From: Actinomadura alba
GTDB taxonomy: Bacteria > Actinomycetota > Actinomycetes > Streptosporangiales > Streptosporangiaceae
NCBI RefSeq assembly: GCF_014323705.1
Contig: NZ_JABVEC010000008.1
Coordinates: forward strand, 1-64,000
Direction: 5' to 3'
Length of the DNA: 64,000 nucleotides
Numbering within the stretch: the first letter of the stretch is position 1; every line of letters begins with the position of its first letter. The notes under the pieces are model-generated. The model saw nothing but the letters and a program-made list of their open reading frames with translations. It made no database searches and had not been told where the DNA came from. The position numbers were made by a program, and so were the translations under genes. Below are positions 17,652-27,195 of the stretch, piece by piece.

Positions 17652-19049
17652 CTAGCCACCCAGTCCGCGTACGTACGAGAACAGCCCGACCTCGCCGAGC
17701 GCCATGGGCACCAGGCTCAGCACCACGAGCAGGTCGATGATGTCGGCGGCCCGCGCCCAGAACGGTGACGGCCGGTTGTCGGGCAGCCAGAGGCTCACGC
17801 CCACCACGATGGCGGCCACGGCGAGCAGAGGTGCGAGCACCGCCATGAGGACGACGTTCTGAGATGCGCCGATCGAGCTCGCCACCGCCAGCACGCCGAG
17901 CCCCGCGATGCCCGGCACCATGAGCGCCAGCCGCTGGGCCCGGCCCCGGAAGATCCGCGACCGCAGCAGGAGGGCGACCGCGACCGTCGCGCTCATCGTG
18001 GGGCCGAGCCAGCCGTCCGAGAACGCCAGCGGCACCTGGGCGATGAAGCCCACCATGCCGAGCCCAAGGACGATGCCGGTCACGAACCGAGCGGCATGCG
18101 CCGTGCGGCGCAGCACCTGCTGACCGTCGACCATCATCGTGTCGCGCCGCAGGTCCTCGGCGCTCTCGGGTACGGGGGGCAGTGTCACCCGGGCGAGGCG
18201 GAACGCGATCGTCGGGGTCAGTGGCATCAGTGCGCTCGTGACCGTGACGGTCACCGCGGCGACTCCGGACGCCGAGACCCCATCGAAGATCACTGCCACC
18301 CCGGCGCCGATGGCGCCCATCAACGCGGCGAAGACCCCTCCGAGGAAGACCGGCAGGCCGTCGGAGATCCCGACGGCGGCGATCGTGGCGACCAGCACGA
18401 CCACGGCGAATCCGGACAGTGCGTGGACGGCGCCCAACTCGGTGAGAGAAGTGTCTCGTGCGGGCGCCAGCAGTCCGGCGAGGAATGCGTGCGGTAGCGC
18501 GCAGAAGCCGAGCACCACACCGGCCTGGGTGTCTCCGGACGCGCGGGATATCCCGATGGCGGCGATCAGCGCGAGGAGGCTCAGTACGCCGGCGGCGACG
18601 GCCGGCAGGATCCACGAGGGCCCGGACAGCAACACGACCACGGCCGCGATCGCTGCGGCGGCGCCGGCCACGCCCAGTCCGTAGTTGCGCGTCCACTCGA
18701 CCCGCCAGCGGTCCGGCCGGTCGTTGACGCCGGTCGCCACCACATCGGCGACATCGTCGAAGGACAGCTCCGGCAACTGCGCCATGGTCGGCCGGAGGTA
18801 GAGCATCTCGCCATCGCGCAGATTGGCCTGCGACGGCGTGACGCCTCCGTCGAATGGCGCCTCGTCGAGGCGCTGCAGCACCCACCCCCCGTGGGCGAGC
18901 CCAGCGTCGGCGAGGTTGTCGCCGGAGTAGTGCAGGATCGCCGGCCACAACTGGGCGAAGGGCACGTGGGCGGGGAGGGAGATGTCCACCCGTCGTTTCG
19001 GTCCAACGACCGTGACCCGGCACAACTCTGCCCCAGAAGTCGGGCTCAC
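17652..19049 (-). CDS. eccD: Type VII secretion integral membrane protein EccD
   Basis: The 465-residue protein has an N-terminal ubiquitin-like (YukD) cytoplasmic domain of about 95 residues (CRVTVVGPKRRVDISLP). It is followed by about eleven membrane helices, forming the channel-lining EccD subunit. The GTG start is set by GAGGAG four bases upstream; the GTG at 19061 would place that site inside the coding region. It heads the leftward eccD-eccB-esx operon and is divergent from eccC. Confidence 0.92.
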   Translation of the reverse strand: MSPTSGAELCRVTVVGPKRRVDISLPAHVPFAQLWPAILHYSGDNLADAGLAHGGWVLQRLDEAPFDGGVTPSQANLRDGEMLYLRPTMAQLPELSFDDVADVVATGVNDRPDRWRVEWTRNYGLGVAGAAAAIAAVVVLLSGPSWILPAVAAGVLSLLALIAAIGISRASGDTQAGVVLGFCALPHAFLAGLLAPARDTSLTELGAVHALSGFAVVVLVATIAAVGISDGLPVFLGGVFAALMGAIGAGVAVIFDGVSASGVAAVTVTVTSALMPLTPTIAFRLARVTLPPVPESAEDLRRDTMMVDGQQVLRRTAHAARFVTGIVLGLGMVGFIAQVPLAFSDGWLGPTMSATVAVALLLRSRIFRGRAQRLALMVPGIAGLGVLAVASSIGASQNVVLMAVLAPLLAVAAIVVGVSLWLPDNRPSPFWARAADIIDLLVVLSLVPMALGEVGLFSYVRGLGG

Positions 19050-19081
19050 GTCACTCCTCACTAGGTTTGCTCAAGGCCTCG

Positions 19082-19105
19082 GGTTTCCCCCACGCGGTGG
19101 AAACC
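19082..19105. promoter_or_regulatory. Inverted repeat in the eccD/eccC divergent promoter region
   Basis: The arms GGTTTCC and GGAAACC are separated by ten bases within the 128-bp spacer between eccD and eccC. The position suits an operator controlling both arms of the secretion locus. No regulator gene is adjacent, so the binding protein is unknown. Confidence 0.4.
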
Positions 19106-19177
19106 GTTACAACATAGACGTGCAGTCCATAGGATGACCATCTGGTTCATTGGATCGACCCGAAAGGGAGCCCGGCG

Positions 19178-22100
19178 GTGAGCACCGTTCTCGTTCGGCG
19201 CAAGGAGCGCAGAAAACCGCCTGAGCTGCCCCGCGGGGAGATCCTGCTGGAGTCCCCGCCGGAGCTGCCCGAAGTCGTGTCCGACGGCTTCCGGAACGTG
19301 ATGACGTTCCTGCCGATGGCCGCCGGGGCCGGCGCGATGGTGTTCATGTTCATGAACCCGAACGCCAGCACCATGCAGATGGTCGCCGGCGGCATGTTCG
19401 CGGTATCGATGCTCGGCACGATGTTCAGCCAGGTCGGCCAGCGCGGCGGTGAGCGCAAGGTCAAGCTCAACGGCGCCCGGCGCGACTACCTGCGCTACCT
19501 CGGCCAGGTGCGCGCGAGGGTGCGCAAGGCCGCGAAGGCGCAGCGCGAGTCGCTGGAGTGGAACAACCCCAATCCGGCCAACCTGTGGTCCATCGTCATG
19601 AGCGCCCGGATCTGGGAGCGCCGCGCCAGCGACCCCGACTTCACGAACGTACGGATCGGCACCGGTTCACAGCGGCTCGCCGTACAACTCATCGCACCCG
19701 AGACCAAGCCGGTCGAGGATCTCGAGCCGATGACGGCCGGAGCGCTGCGCCGTTTCATGCGCAGTCACTCCACCGTGCCCGCGCTGCCGGTGGCCATCTC
19801 CCTGAAGTCGTTCGCGCGGGTGTACCCCGCCGGTGAGCCCGAGGCCGTGTACGGCATGGTGCGGGCGATGATCATGCAGATCGCCAGTTTCCACTCCCCC
19901 GACGACGTACGGATCACCGTCTGCGCTTCGCGGGAGCGGATGGCGTGGTGGCAGTGGGTGAAATGGCTGCCGCACGCGCTGCACCCCACGGAGCACGACG
20001 CCGCCGGGCAGGTCCGACTGCTGGCCCAGACCCTGTCGGAGCTCGAGGCCCTGCTCGGCGAAGAGATCAAGGACCGGCCCCGGTTCTCTCCGGGACTGTC
20101 CGCCGAGGACCTGCCGTACCACGTGGTGATCATGGACGGCGGCGCCGCGTCGTACGACTCCCAGATCGCCGGCGACGGCATCGAAGGCGTCTGCGTCATC
20201 GACCTGAACGGAACCGTGGCGCCCACGAGCGACGCCACGACGCTGCGGCTCCAGGTCGCCGCCGACAAGATCCAGATGCTCAAGCGGGACCGTACCGGCA
20301 AGGACGTGGCTACGCCGATCGGCAAGCCCGACCACGTCTCCATGGCACACGTGGAGTCGCTGGCCCGCCAGCTCGCACCCCTGCGGTCGAGCGCGGCGAG
20401 CACGACTGATGAAGAGGACGTCCTCTCGGGCACTATGACGCTCACGTCCCTGCTCGGTGTCGAGGACGTCTTCAACATCGACCCGGCCAAGGTGTGGCGT
20501 CAACGTGCACAGCGCAACCGCCTTCGGGTGCCGATCGGCATGGACGCCTCCGGCCGGCCGATCGACCTCGACATCAAGGAGTCCGCGCAGGGCGGCATGG
20601 GCCCGCACGGCCTGTGCATCGGAGCGACCGGATCCGGTAAGTCCGAGTTGCTGCGCACGCTGGTGCTCGGCCTGGCGATGACCCACTCGCCCGAGGTCCT
20701 CAACTTCGTACTCGTCGACTTCAAGGGCGGCGCCACCTTCCTCGGGATGGAGGGGCTGCGGCACGTTTCGGCGATCATCACGAACCTCGAGGACGAGCTG
20801 CCGCTGGTCGACCGTATGTACGACGCCCTGCACGGCGAGATGGTGCGCCGCCAGGAGTTCCTGCGGTCGTCCGGAAACTACGCCTCGCTGCGCGACTACG
20901 AGAAGGCGCGCATGGAGGGTGCGCCGCTGCAGCCGATGCCGACCCTGTTCCTCGTGCTCGACGAGTTCTCCGAGCTGCTGTCGGCCAAGCCCGAGTTCGC
21001 CGAGCTGTTCGTGATGATCGGCCGGTTGGGCCGGTCGCTCGGCGTGCACATCCTGCTCGCGTCGCAGCGCCTGGAAGAGGGCAAGCTGCGTGGCCTCGAC
21101 ACGCACCTGTCGTACCGAATCGGTCTGCGGACCTTCTCGGCGATGGAGTCCAGGACCGTGCTGGGCGTGCCGGACGCGTACGAGCTGCCGTCCGCTCCCG
21201 GCCACGGCTACATGAAGTTCGGCACCGAGGCGATGACCCGGTTCCGGGCCGGGTACGTCTCCGGCCCGGTCGAGGACGAGGCCCAGCCCGAGCAGCAGTC
21301 GGCGCAGATCGTGCAGCAGGTCGTGCCGTACGTGCCCGACTTCATCCGCCCGCACGTCATCGAACAGGCCGAGCAGGAGCAGCCGCAGGAGCAGCGCAGC
21401 TCGGAGTCGCTGTTCGACGTCGTCGTACGCCAGCTGGCCGGGCACGGGCCGACGCCGCACCAGATCTGGCTGCCGCCACTGGACGAGCCGCCCACGCTGA
21501 ACGAGCTCCTGCCCCAGCTCTCGGTGAGCCCGCAGCATGGGTTGACCGCGGTCGGCTGGGAAGGGCGCGGGCGCTTGCACGCCATGGTCGGGATCGTGGA
21601 CAAGCCGTTCGAGCAGCGGCGTGACCCGTACTGGCTGGATCTGTCCGGCGGCGCCGGGCACATCGGCATCGTCGGCGGCCCGCAGACCGGCAAGTCCACC
21701 ATGCTGCGCACGCTGATCGCCTCGCTGGCGCTGCTGCACACGCCGGCCGAGGTGCAGTTCTACTGCCTCGACTTCGGTGGTGGCACGCTCTCCGCGATGT
21801 CCGACCTGCCGCACATCGGCGGCGTTGGTACCCGGCTCGACGCCGACCGGGTGCGCCGTACGGTCGCCGAGGTCTCGGTACTGCTGGAGCAGCGCGAGCG
21901 GGTGTTCACCGAGCGCGGCATCGACTCCATGGCCACCTACCGGCGGATGCGCGCCAACGGCGAGTTCGCCGGCGACGGGTACGGCGACGTGTTCCTGGTC
22001 GTGGACAACTGGCTGACGCTCCGCCAGGACTACGAGAACCTGGAGGGCACCATCACCCAGCTCGCCGCGCGCGGTCTGGGTTACGGCATCCACGTCGTGG

Positions 22101-23140
22101 CGTCGTCCAACAAGTGGTCCGAGATGCGCGCCAACGTCCGCGACCTGCTCGGCACCAAGCTGGAGCTGCGGCTCGGTGACGCCTATGAGTCCGAGGTCAA
22201 CCGCAAGCTCGCACAGAACGTGCCCGAAGACCGGCCCGGCCGGGGCATCACGCGGGAGGGACTGCACTTCCTGACCGCGCTTCCCCGGATCGACGGTGAG
22301 AACTCGGCGCAGTCGATCTCCGATGGCGTGGGCAAGCTGGTGCACGCCCTGCGGGAGTCGTGGCGGGGACCGGTCGCACCCAAGGTGCGCATGCTGCCCG
22401 ACCTGCTCCCGCTGAGCGCGCTCCCGCCAGCGGCGCAGACCGGCGCCCGGATCCCCATCGGCATCGACGAGTCGACGCTGTCCCCGGTGCTCCTCGACTT
22501 CACCACCGACCCACACTTCCTCGTGATCGGCGACACCGAATGCGGGAAGTCGAACCTGCTCAAGATGATCACCAACGGCATCATCGAGCGGAACACCCCC
22601 GACCAGGCACGCATCATCTTCCTCGACTACCGCCGCTCACTCTTGGACGTCGCCAACACCCCGCATCAGATCGGCTTCGCCGCCTCGTCCGCCGCCGCGC
22701 AGTCTCTGATCAAGGACATCCACGGCGCGATGGTCAGCCGGCTCCCACCGGCCGACCTCACCCCGGACCAGCTGCGGTCGAGGTCGTGGTGGACCGGGGC
22801 GGACCTGTACCTGATCATCGATGACTACGAGATGGTGGCGACGTCGGACAACCCGCTGCGCCAGATCGCCGAGTTGCTGCCGCAGGCCCGTGACATCGGC
22901 CTGCACGTCATCGTCTCCCGCGCCATGGGCGGCGCCAGCCGGGCCATGTTCGACCCCGTGATCCAGCGGATCAAGGAGATGGCCTCACCCGGCCTGATCA
23001 TGTCCGGCAACAAGGACGAAGGCGTGCTGCTCGGCAACGTCAAGGCGCACGCACTGGCCCCGGGCCGCGGTTACTACGTCGAGCGCCGCAGCGGCACCCG
23101 CCTCATCCAGACCGCCTACGGCCAGACCTCTGAAACCTGA
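19178..23140 (+). CDS. eccC: Type VII secretion ATPase EccC (fused EccCa-EccCb)
   Basis: The 1320-residue FtsK/SpoIIIE-type motor powers ESX secretion and reads the substrate signal. Two membrane helices lie near residues 40-85. Three ATPase domains follow, with Walker A motifs GATGSGKSE (about 482), GGPQTGKST (about 831) and GDTECGKSN (about 1117). Walker B is LFLVLDEFSELL in domain 1 but VFLVVDNWL and LYLIIDDY in domains 2 and 3, the usual pattern of one competent and two weaker sites. The gene is one frame, unlike the split EccCa/EccCb of some mycobacterial loci. The GTG start has AAGGGAG upstream. Confidence 0.95.
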   Translation: MSTVLVRRKERRKPPELPRGEILLESPPELPEVVSDGFRNVMTFLPMAAGAGAMVFMFMNPNASTMQMVAGGMFAVSMLGTMFSQVGQRGGERKVKLNGARRDYLRYLGQVRARVRKAAKAQRESLEWNNPNPANLWSIVMSARIWERRASDPDFTNVRIGTGSQRLAVQLIAPETKPVEDLEPMTAGALRRFMRSHSTVPALPVAISLKSFARVYPAGEPEAVYGMVRAMIMQIASFHSPDDVRITVCASRERMAWWQWVKWLPHALHPTEHDAAGQVRLLAQTLSELEALLGEEIKDRPRFSPGLSAEDLPYHVVIMDGGAASYDSQIAGDGIEGVCVIDLNGTVAPTSDATTLRLQVAADKIQMLKRDRTGKDVATPIGKPDHVSMAHVESLARQLAPLRSSAASTTDEEDVLSGTMTLTSLLGVEDVFNIDPAKVWRQRAQRNRLRVPIGMDASGRPIDLDIKESAQGGMGPHGLCIGATGSGKSELLRTLVLGLAMTHSPEVLNFVLVDFKGGATFLGMEGLRHVSAIITNLEDELPLVDRMYDALHGEMVRRQEFLRSSGNYASLRDYEKARMEGAPLQPMPTLFLVLDEFSELLSAKPEFAELFVMIGRLGRSLGVHILLASQRLEEGKLRGLDTHLSYRIGLRTFSAMESRTVLGVPDAYELPSAPGHGYMKFGTEAMTRFRAGYVSGPVEDEAQPEQQSAQIVQQVVPYVPDFIRPHVIEQAEQEQPQEQRSSESLFDVVVRQLAGHGPTPHQIWLPPLDEPPTLNELLPQLSVSPQHGLTAVGWEGRGRLHAMVGIVDKPFEQRRDPYWLDLSGGAGHIGIVGGPQTGKSTMLRTLIASLALLHTPAEVQFYCLDFGGGTLSAMSDLPHIGGVGTRLDADRVRRTVAEVSVLLEQRERVFTERGIDSMATYRRMRANGEFAGDGYGDVFLVVDNWLTLRQDYENLEGTITQLAARGLGYGIHVVASSNKWSEMRANVRDLLGTKLELRLGDAYESEVNRKLAQNVPEDRPGRGITREGLHFLTALPRIDGENSAQSISDGVGKLVHALRESWRGPVAPKVRMLPDLLPLSALPPAAQTGARIPIGIDESTLSPVLLDFTTDPHFLVIGDTECGKSNLLKMITNGIIERNTPDQARIIFLDYRRSLLDVANTPHQIGFAASSAAAQSLIKDIHGAMVSRLPPADLTPDQLRSRSWWTGADLYLIIDDYEMVATSDNPLRQIAELLPQARDIGLHVIVSRAMGGASRAMFDPVIQRIKEMASPGLIMSGNKDEGVLLGNVKAHALAPGRGYYVERRSGTRLIQTAYGQTSET

Positions 23141-23219
23141 CCTCAGATGCGATCTTGAAAGCTGGAATACCGCCGGCAATCTACTGACTGACCCGCCACC
23201 TAACACGGGAGTGATCCGC

Positions 23220-24287
23220 ATGGCCCCAAACTTCACTGTCAAGCCTGCACACATGCGCTCAGCGGCAAAAGAGATGCGTGAAAACATCGCTCCTGCATAC
23301 AAGCTCGGTGGCGAAAACATCACTAATGGCGGCAAGATCGATTCCCCGGGATTCGGCATTGCACTGAGCATGCTGTTCCTCCCCGCATATATACAGAAGC
23401 TCGACTTCCTCTCCAAGGACATGAGCGGCGCTCATGATGTCGTGAAGGAGATAGCCCAGCGCCTGGAAGCTGCCGCGACACAGTACGAGAAGGCAGAAAA
23501 TCTCAACGTCTCAGGATTTCAAGGGACGCCGAATAGCCAGGCTAGCCTGTCGTCGGCAGGAGGCCAGGCGCTTGGGTCAAGTGGACTGCTCGAGGTGGCC
23601 GGCGCCGGCGGTGCGATGATAGGCACAGGAGTAATCCAGGCTGCATTCACGGCGATGGGAGCCGCAGGCGCCTTGTCCCCGGCATTCATCCCAGCAGTCA
23701 TCGCAGCGGCACTGGCCATTCCCAACATCGAAGACATCCATAAAGCGGCGTCGAATCTGTCCCTGACCGGGGCGAGCATGGGATCGAAGCTGAATCCGGC
23801 GTACGAGAAGGCCGTTACCACCGCGACGATCGGTTGGGAGGGAGAAGGGAGGTCCGCTTATATAACGCTTAACCAAACGGTTAAGGGGCATATGGACCAA
23901 ATCGGCAAGTACGTCGAGGCCTTGGGGGGAGGGCTCCGCACCCTCGAAGTCGCGCTGGCTGGATTCTGGCTCGCGATCTCAGCTTTCATCTTTCCCTACT
24001 TGACCTGGCTGATCGCCATGAGGATCGCGCAGGCGTTCCCTCTGACCGCCCCCGCTATCGAACCAATAATCGCTGCGGCAAGTACCGCAATTGCATCGGG
24101 CGTAACGACCATGATCGCAGGTATCATCGCTGTGGGAGGAGCGGTCGTCACCCTTGTAACAGCCCTGATGAAGGACGCCCTTGATCTCACCGCCATCCCC
24201 GATTCCGGCGCGGAGGGAACTCCGGACATGACAGAGTTCAAGGTAGGCCTGAATTTCAGCGTTCCCTCAGGTAATCTGGTCGACTGA
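23220..24287 (+). CDS. Long two-headed EspC/WXG-like hydrophobic secretion protein
   Basis: The 355-residue protein starts with an EspC-like helical domain (FTVKPAHMRSAAKEMREN, residues 1-95). An Ala/Gly-rich hydrophobic linker follows, then a second helical domain with a WXG-type turn (IGWEGEGRSAY, about residues 200-235). Several hydrophobic helices and a short polar tail end it. A chain with both an EspC-like head and a WXG head could be a pre-fused secretion pair or membrane-inserting effector. It follows eccC on the same strand. ATG 23220 is preferred over GTG 23211 because of the GGGAG spacing. Third-position A/T is visibly higher than in eccC. Confidence 0.72.
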   Translation: MAPNFTVKPAHMRSAAKEMRENIAPAYKLGGENITNGGKIDSPGFGIALSMLFLPAYIQKLDFLSKDMSGAHDVVKEIAQRLEAAATQYEKAENLNVSGFQGTPNSQASLSSAGGQALGSSGLLEVAGAGGAMIGTGVIQAAFTAMGAAGALSPAFIPAVIAAALAIPNIEDIHKAASNLSLTGASMGSKLNPAYEKAVTTATIGWEGEGRSAYITLNQTVKGHMDQIGKYVEALGGGLRTLEVALAGFWLAISAFIFPYLTWLIAMRIAQAFPLTAPAIEPIIAAASTAIASGVTTMIAGIIAVGGAVVTLVTALMKDALDLTAIPDSGAEGTPDMTEFKVGLNFSVPSGNLVD

Positions 24288-24305
24288 CGTCACGAAAGGT
24301 ACCTT

Positions 24306-24713
24306 ATGTCATTCGATGTACAACGCGCCATCGAGCAGATGAGCGAGCAGGCGAGCAAGCTCTCCACGGACCTGCAAAATCTCAGCGCCAAGGGTTCAGA
24401 CGATCGAAAGTATGTCACTGTCACCTGTGGCATGGGTGGCCGTCTCATTGATATCGAGTTCGATCCGATGGCACGCCGTCTGGACACGCATGATCTTCGC
24501 GAGAGCATTCTTATTGCGTCCGAGCGCGCGACAACCGCCGTGCAAGAACAATTCGCCAACGAGACCAGTAAGCTGGCCGGACTGGCCAACGGTCTGGATT
24601 CAGAAGCCATTCAGGAAGCGCAGAAACAGGTATCCAAGTTCCAGAAGCTCATCGAAGAGCAGATGTCCGAGGTCGCGAAGATTAGATCATCAATTCCCCG
24701 AACCAGGCAATGA
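24306..24713 (+). CDS. YbaB/EbfC-like protein
   Basis: The 135-residue protein resembles the YbaB/EbfC family of small dimeric proteins (EspL in mycobacterial ESX loci). An N-terminal helix, a beta-hairpin (KYVTVTCGMGGRLIDIEFD) and a long C-terminal helix with many Gln/Lys/Glu are visible. YbaB proteins bind DNA in other contexts; EspL-like members are needed for stability of ESX substrates, so a chaperone role is the better inference here. Its stop overlaps the next start by four bases (ATGA). It shares the A/T-richer codon use of its neighbours. Confidence 0.75.
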   Translation: MSFDVQRAIEQMSEQASKLSTDLQNLSAKGSDDRKYVTVTCGMGGRLIDIEFDPMARRLDTHDLRESILIASERATTAVQEQFANETSKLAGLANGLDSEAIQEAQKQVSKFQKLIEEQMSEVAKIRSSIPRTRQ

Positions 24714-25369
24714 CATACACAGAGTTGCGCTCGCGCCGTCTTTTGTGGCGCCTGTGTGCAACGATACTCCCGCGCACCGCGGCCCAGTACCAGTGGACGT
24801 GGAATTTTCCTCTGTTCATGACGGGCACGGTCGTGTTCGCTATCGCGGTCGTTTCAATCGGTAACCTTCTGGTCAGCTTCTGGACGGGAATATTTCTAGG
24901 GGTCGTCAGTATTTTCGCGATCCCCATTATTCGTCTTTGCATCACGGGATGCAGCATCAACTGGTGGGCCAGTGGCGCCGGGCATCCGGTGTTGGTGGTC
25001 CAAGACGGATGGATCTTCGGACGTCTCCGCCCAGTGTGGTCTGACGCCGCGAAGACGGTTAACGTCAACGACACCGATTGGTGGGATTTCAAAATCCGTG
25101 CCGATACCGTGACCGGCGTACGACTCCTGCACTCTGATCAGCCGCCTAAGGCGCATAAACTTGCGCTTGATCTGCCAGCTGACGTGCGATCCTCTATCCG
25201 CGACTCACTGATGGAATGCGGAATGGAGAAGTACGTCGAGCACATAGAAGAGCTGTGGGACACGCCGGCGATGTGGATGATCGGCGGCATGCAACCCATC
25301 CGCCGCAGATCGTCTGGGATACAAAAGATGCTGGCCGCACTCCAGGAGGCCGGCGCACCGACTTCCTGA
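24710..25369 (+). CDS. Two-helix membrane protein of the eccC operon, unknown function
   Basis: The 219-residue protein has two membrane helices near residues 33-80 (LFMTGTVVFAIAVVSIGN and WTGIFLGVVSIFAIPIIRL). A Trp-rich, mostly beta-like cytoplasmic or outer domain follows. I do not recognise the family. Start-stop overlap with the YbaB-like gene implies translational coupling and a shared role in this secretion unit. A terminator follows. Confidence 0.7.
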   Translation: MTYTELRSRRLLWRLCATILPRTAAQYQWTWNFPLFMTGTVVFAIAVVSIGNLLVSFWTGIFLGVVSIFAIPIIRLCITGCSINWWASGAGHPVLVVQDGWIFGRLRPVWSDAAKTVNVNDTDWWDFKIRADTVTGVRLLHSDQPPKAHKLALDLPADVRSSIRDSLMECGMEKYVEHIEELWDTPAMWMIGGMQPIRRRSSGIQKMLAALQEAGAPTS

Positions 25370-25389
25370 GTTCAACTACGCCACTCCCC

Positions 25390-25421
25390 AAGCCCGGCTG
25401 TTTCCACCAACTGCCGGGCTT
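25390..25421 (+). terminator. Hairpin terminator after the eccC operon
   Basis: A perfect 9-bp stem (AAGCCCGGC with GCCGGGCTT) and 14-base loop begins 20 bases after the stop of the membrane protein gene and is followed by a pyrimidine-rich CCTCTATGT. Confidence 0.75.
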
Positions 25422-25506
25422 CCTCTATGTGTGATGAGTAACCGCCGCGTGGCCACTATGGCGGCACCTGCGATCCCGATCACCGCGAAAAGAAACCGGA
25501 TGGAAC

Positions 25507-26007
25507 TTGAGTAATCCAGAACTTGAATCAGTGCGGCTGGGGCGTTCAGCAGGTTTCGGGCGGCCTATCGTTCGTGCGCTGATCACGGCGACGTGTGCGG
25601 GCCTCCTCTTCGCCGGGCTGGGCGTGCTGGCCTTTGCCGAAGGCGCCGAAGGACTACTCGCCGCCGTGGGTTGGGTTCTTGTCACCTGTGGGCTGGGTTC
25701 TACTGTGATCGGCGGTCTTTTGCTGCTCATGTCGCGCAGAGAAGGCGGGCCCTCCGTACTCAGCGCCGACGGCATCGCAGCACCGGGGGGTATGAAGGAC
25801 CAAGCCATTGGATGGCGCGATGTTGAACGCTGCGAGATTCGACTCGGCTCCGGGGGTGCCAGGTTGCTGGCCGCATGGGTGACGCCCGGAAGGACCAAGG
25901 AACCGAAGCAGATATGGCTGGGAGACGCCAGAGCCACTGGTGTCCCCGAGGAAGTTCTTCTCAGGCAGATCGATCAGTGGATTCGACAATCGGCTCGCAG
26001 ACCATGA
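25507..26007 (+). CDS. Small two-helix membrane protein, TTG start
   Basis: The 166-residue protein has two closely spaced membrane helices (residues 24-75) and a soluble C-terminal domain with a PH-like beta pattern (GIAAPGGMKDQAIGWRDVERCEI). TTG is the only start in this frame between the upstream stop and the first helix. It has a weak GGATGG site; an overlapping ATG seven bases upstream ends after four codons. Unknown function; it lies downstream of the eccC operon terminator, so it may be separately transcribed. Confidence 0.65.
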   Translation: MSNPELESVRLGRSAGFGRPIVRALITATCAGLLFAGLGVLAFAEGAEGLLAAVGWVLVTCGLGSTVIGGLLLLMSRREGGPSVLSADGIAAPGGMKDQAIGWRDVERCEIRLGSGGARLLAAWVTPGRTKEPKQIWLGDARATGVPEEVLLRQIDQWIRQSARRP

Positions 26008-26064
26008 GCACCTGAGGGTGACCACGGTCTGCGCGCTGGAGGGTCGCATCATGCGCGCCCCATG

Positions 26065-27195
26065 TCAGAGGTCCAGCATGAGCTCCTGGACGATGATGAA
26101 GGCCACGACGAGCCTCCTCGCCTGCTCATCACAGCCCGCACCGAAGCGGATGGTCCAGGGCTCGTCCACAGCCTGGATCCGGCTGAGGGCCGCCTTGTGC
26201 ACACCCTGTGGATTCACGACCTCGTAGTCGCTCTCGAAGGCCTCCGTGCTCGTGATCTCCGCAAGGGCCGATCCCGCTCCGTCCGTGACCGTGTACGTGG
26301 GGCGGGCCACTCCACGTGATCGCTCGATGGTGCCCACGGGCGCGCCGTCGGGCAGTGTGACCTCGATGTCGAAGTGCACGGCACCGCTCGATTTCTCCAC
26401 GCTGAACAGCGGCTCACCGCCAGGCCCGGCAACGTCGAAGCGATGACGCGTCACTTCCGGATTGTGCGACAGAGCGCGGCTGATCCCCCGCACGGCAGGG
26501 ACGTACGGTTCACCCACGGTCGCGAGCATCCGGCCATCCGCCGCGATCACCCGGTCCCGGTGGAATTCCAGCGATGTCCCCCCGAACAGCCCGCTCATCG
26601 GTTCCGTCGGAGAAGGCTCGAGTGCCTCCCGAGCAGGTGGATGTGCGCCTAGCTTCGACCCTGGGAGCACGGTCAGGAGACAGACGGCGAGCATCCGGTA
26701 GGTCTCGGAGATCTGGCCATTGAACCGCACCTGGTGAGGGCCGCCGCCCGGCTTGCGGTCCGCGGTCGCCGTCCGGGTACCGGCGCCATCGTCGAACGCG
26801 TGGGTGAGCTTCTTGGGGATATCGCCGTAGCGCACCTTCGTCGCGAAGGCCCCTTCGCCGAGGACCTCCCCACCCGCTGCCGTGAAGACGTACTTGACGC
26901 CCTTGGGCCCCGTGCGGAGGGCGGTGACGGTGCCGACATCATCGCCGACCTCGGTCCTGACGGTCAGGCGGAAGTTCGCCATGCCGAGGCCGCCCTCGTC
27001 GACCCGGCACAGGATCTCTCCGGCCTGGCCGAGGAGGTCGAAGGACCGTGCCCGGTGACGCCACAAGAACCAGCGAAACCATCCCCGGAAGAAGAGGACA
27101 CGGGGCCGCCGAACGACGGCCACGACCTTTCCGCGTTCGTCCGTCACCACGTCCTTGCCCACGATCAGCGGTGACGTGGCGAGCGGAGCGCTCAT
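26065..27195 (-). CDS. Internally duplicated beta-repeat protein (LURP/tubby-like)
   Basis: The 376-residue protein consists of two similar halves (about 5-115 and 210-340). Each is a run of short beta strands with alternating patterns such as VVTDERGKVVAVV and RVIAADGRMLATV, and FRLTVRTEVGDDVGTV and FDIEVTLPDGAPVGTI. This resembles the LURP-one/tubby/scramblase-like barrel fold, though I assign it only by pattern. A hydrophobic stretch lies at the C-terminus (LVVAFIIVQELMLDL). The start overlaps the second mycosin stop by four bases, so the two are coupled. Confidence 0.65.
   Translation of the reverse strand: MSAPLATSPLIVGKDVVTDERGKVVAVVRRPRVLFFRGWFRWFLWRHRARSFDLLGQAGEILCRVDEGGLGMANFRLTVRTEVGDDVGTVTALRTGPKGVKYVFTAAGGEVLGEGAFATKVRYGDIPKKLTHAFDDGAGTRTATADRKPGGGPHQVRFNGQISETYRMLAVCLLTVLPGSKLGAHPPAREALEPSPTEPMSGLFGGTSLEFHRDRVIAADGRMLATVGEPYVPAVRGISRALSHNPEVTRHRFDVAGPGGEPLFSVEKSSGAVHFDIEVTLPDGAPVGTIERSRGVARPTYTVTDGAGSALAEITSTEAFESDYEVVNPQGVHKAALSRIQAVDEPWTIRFGAGCDEQARRLVVAFIIVQELMLDL

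Noticed and set aside
19667-22516. 949-residue frame opposite eccC
   Set aside because: It is the antisense shadow of a strongly supported eccC gene; its product is Arg/Gly/His-rich with no domain, as expected from high-GC complement frames.
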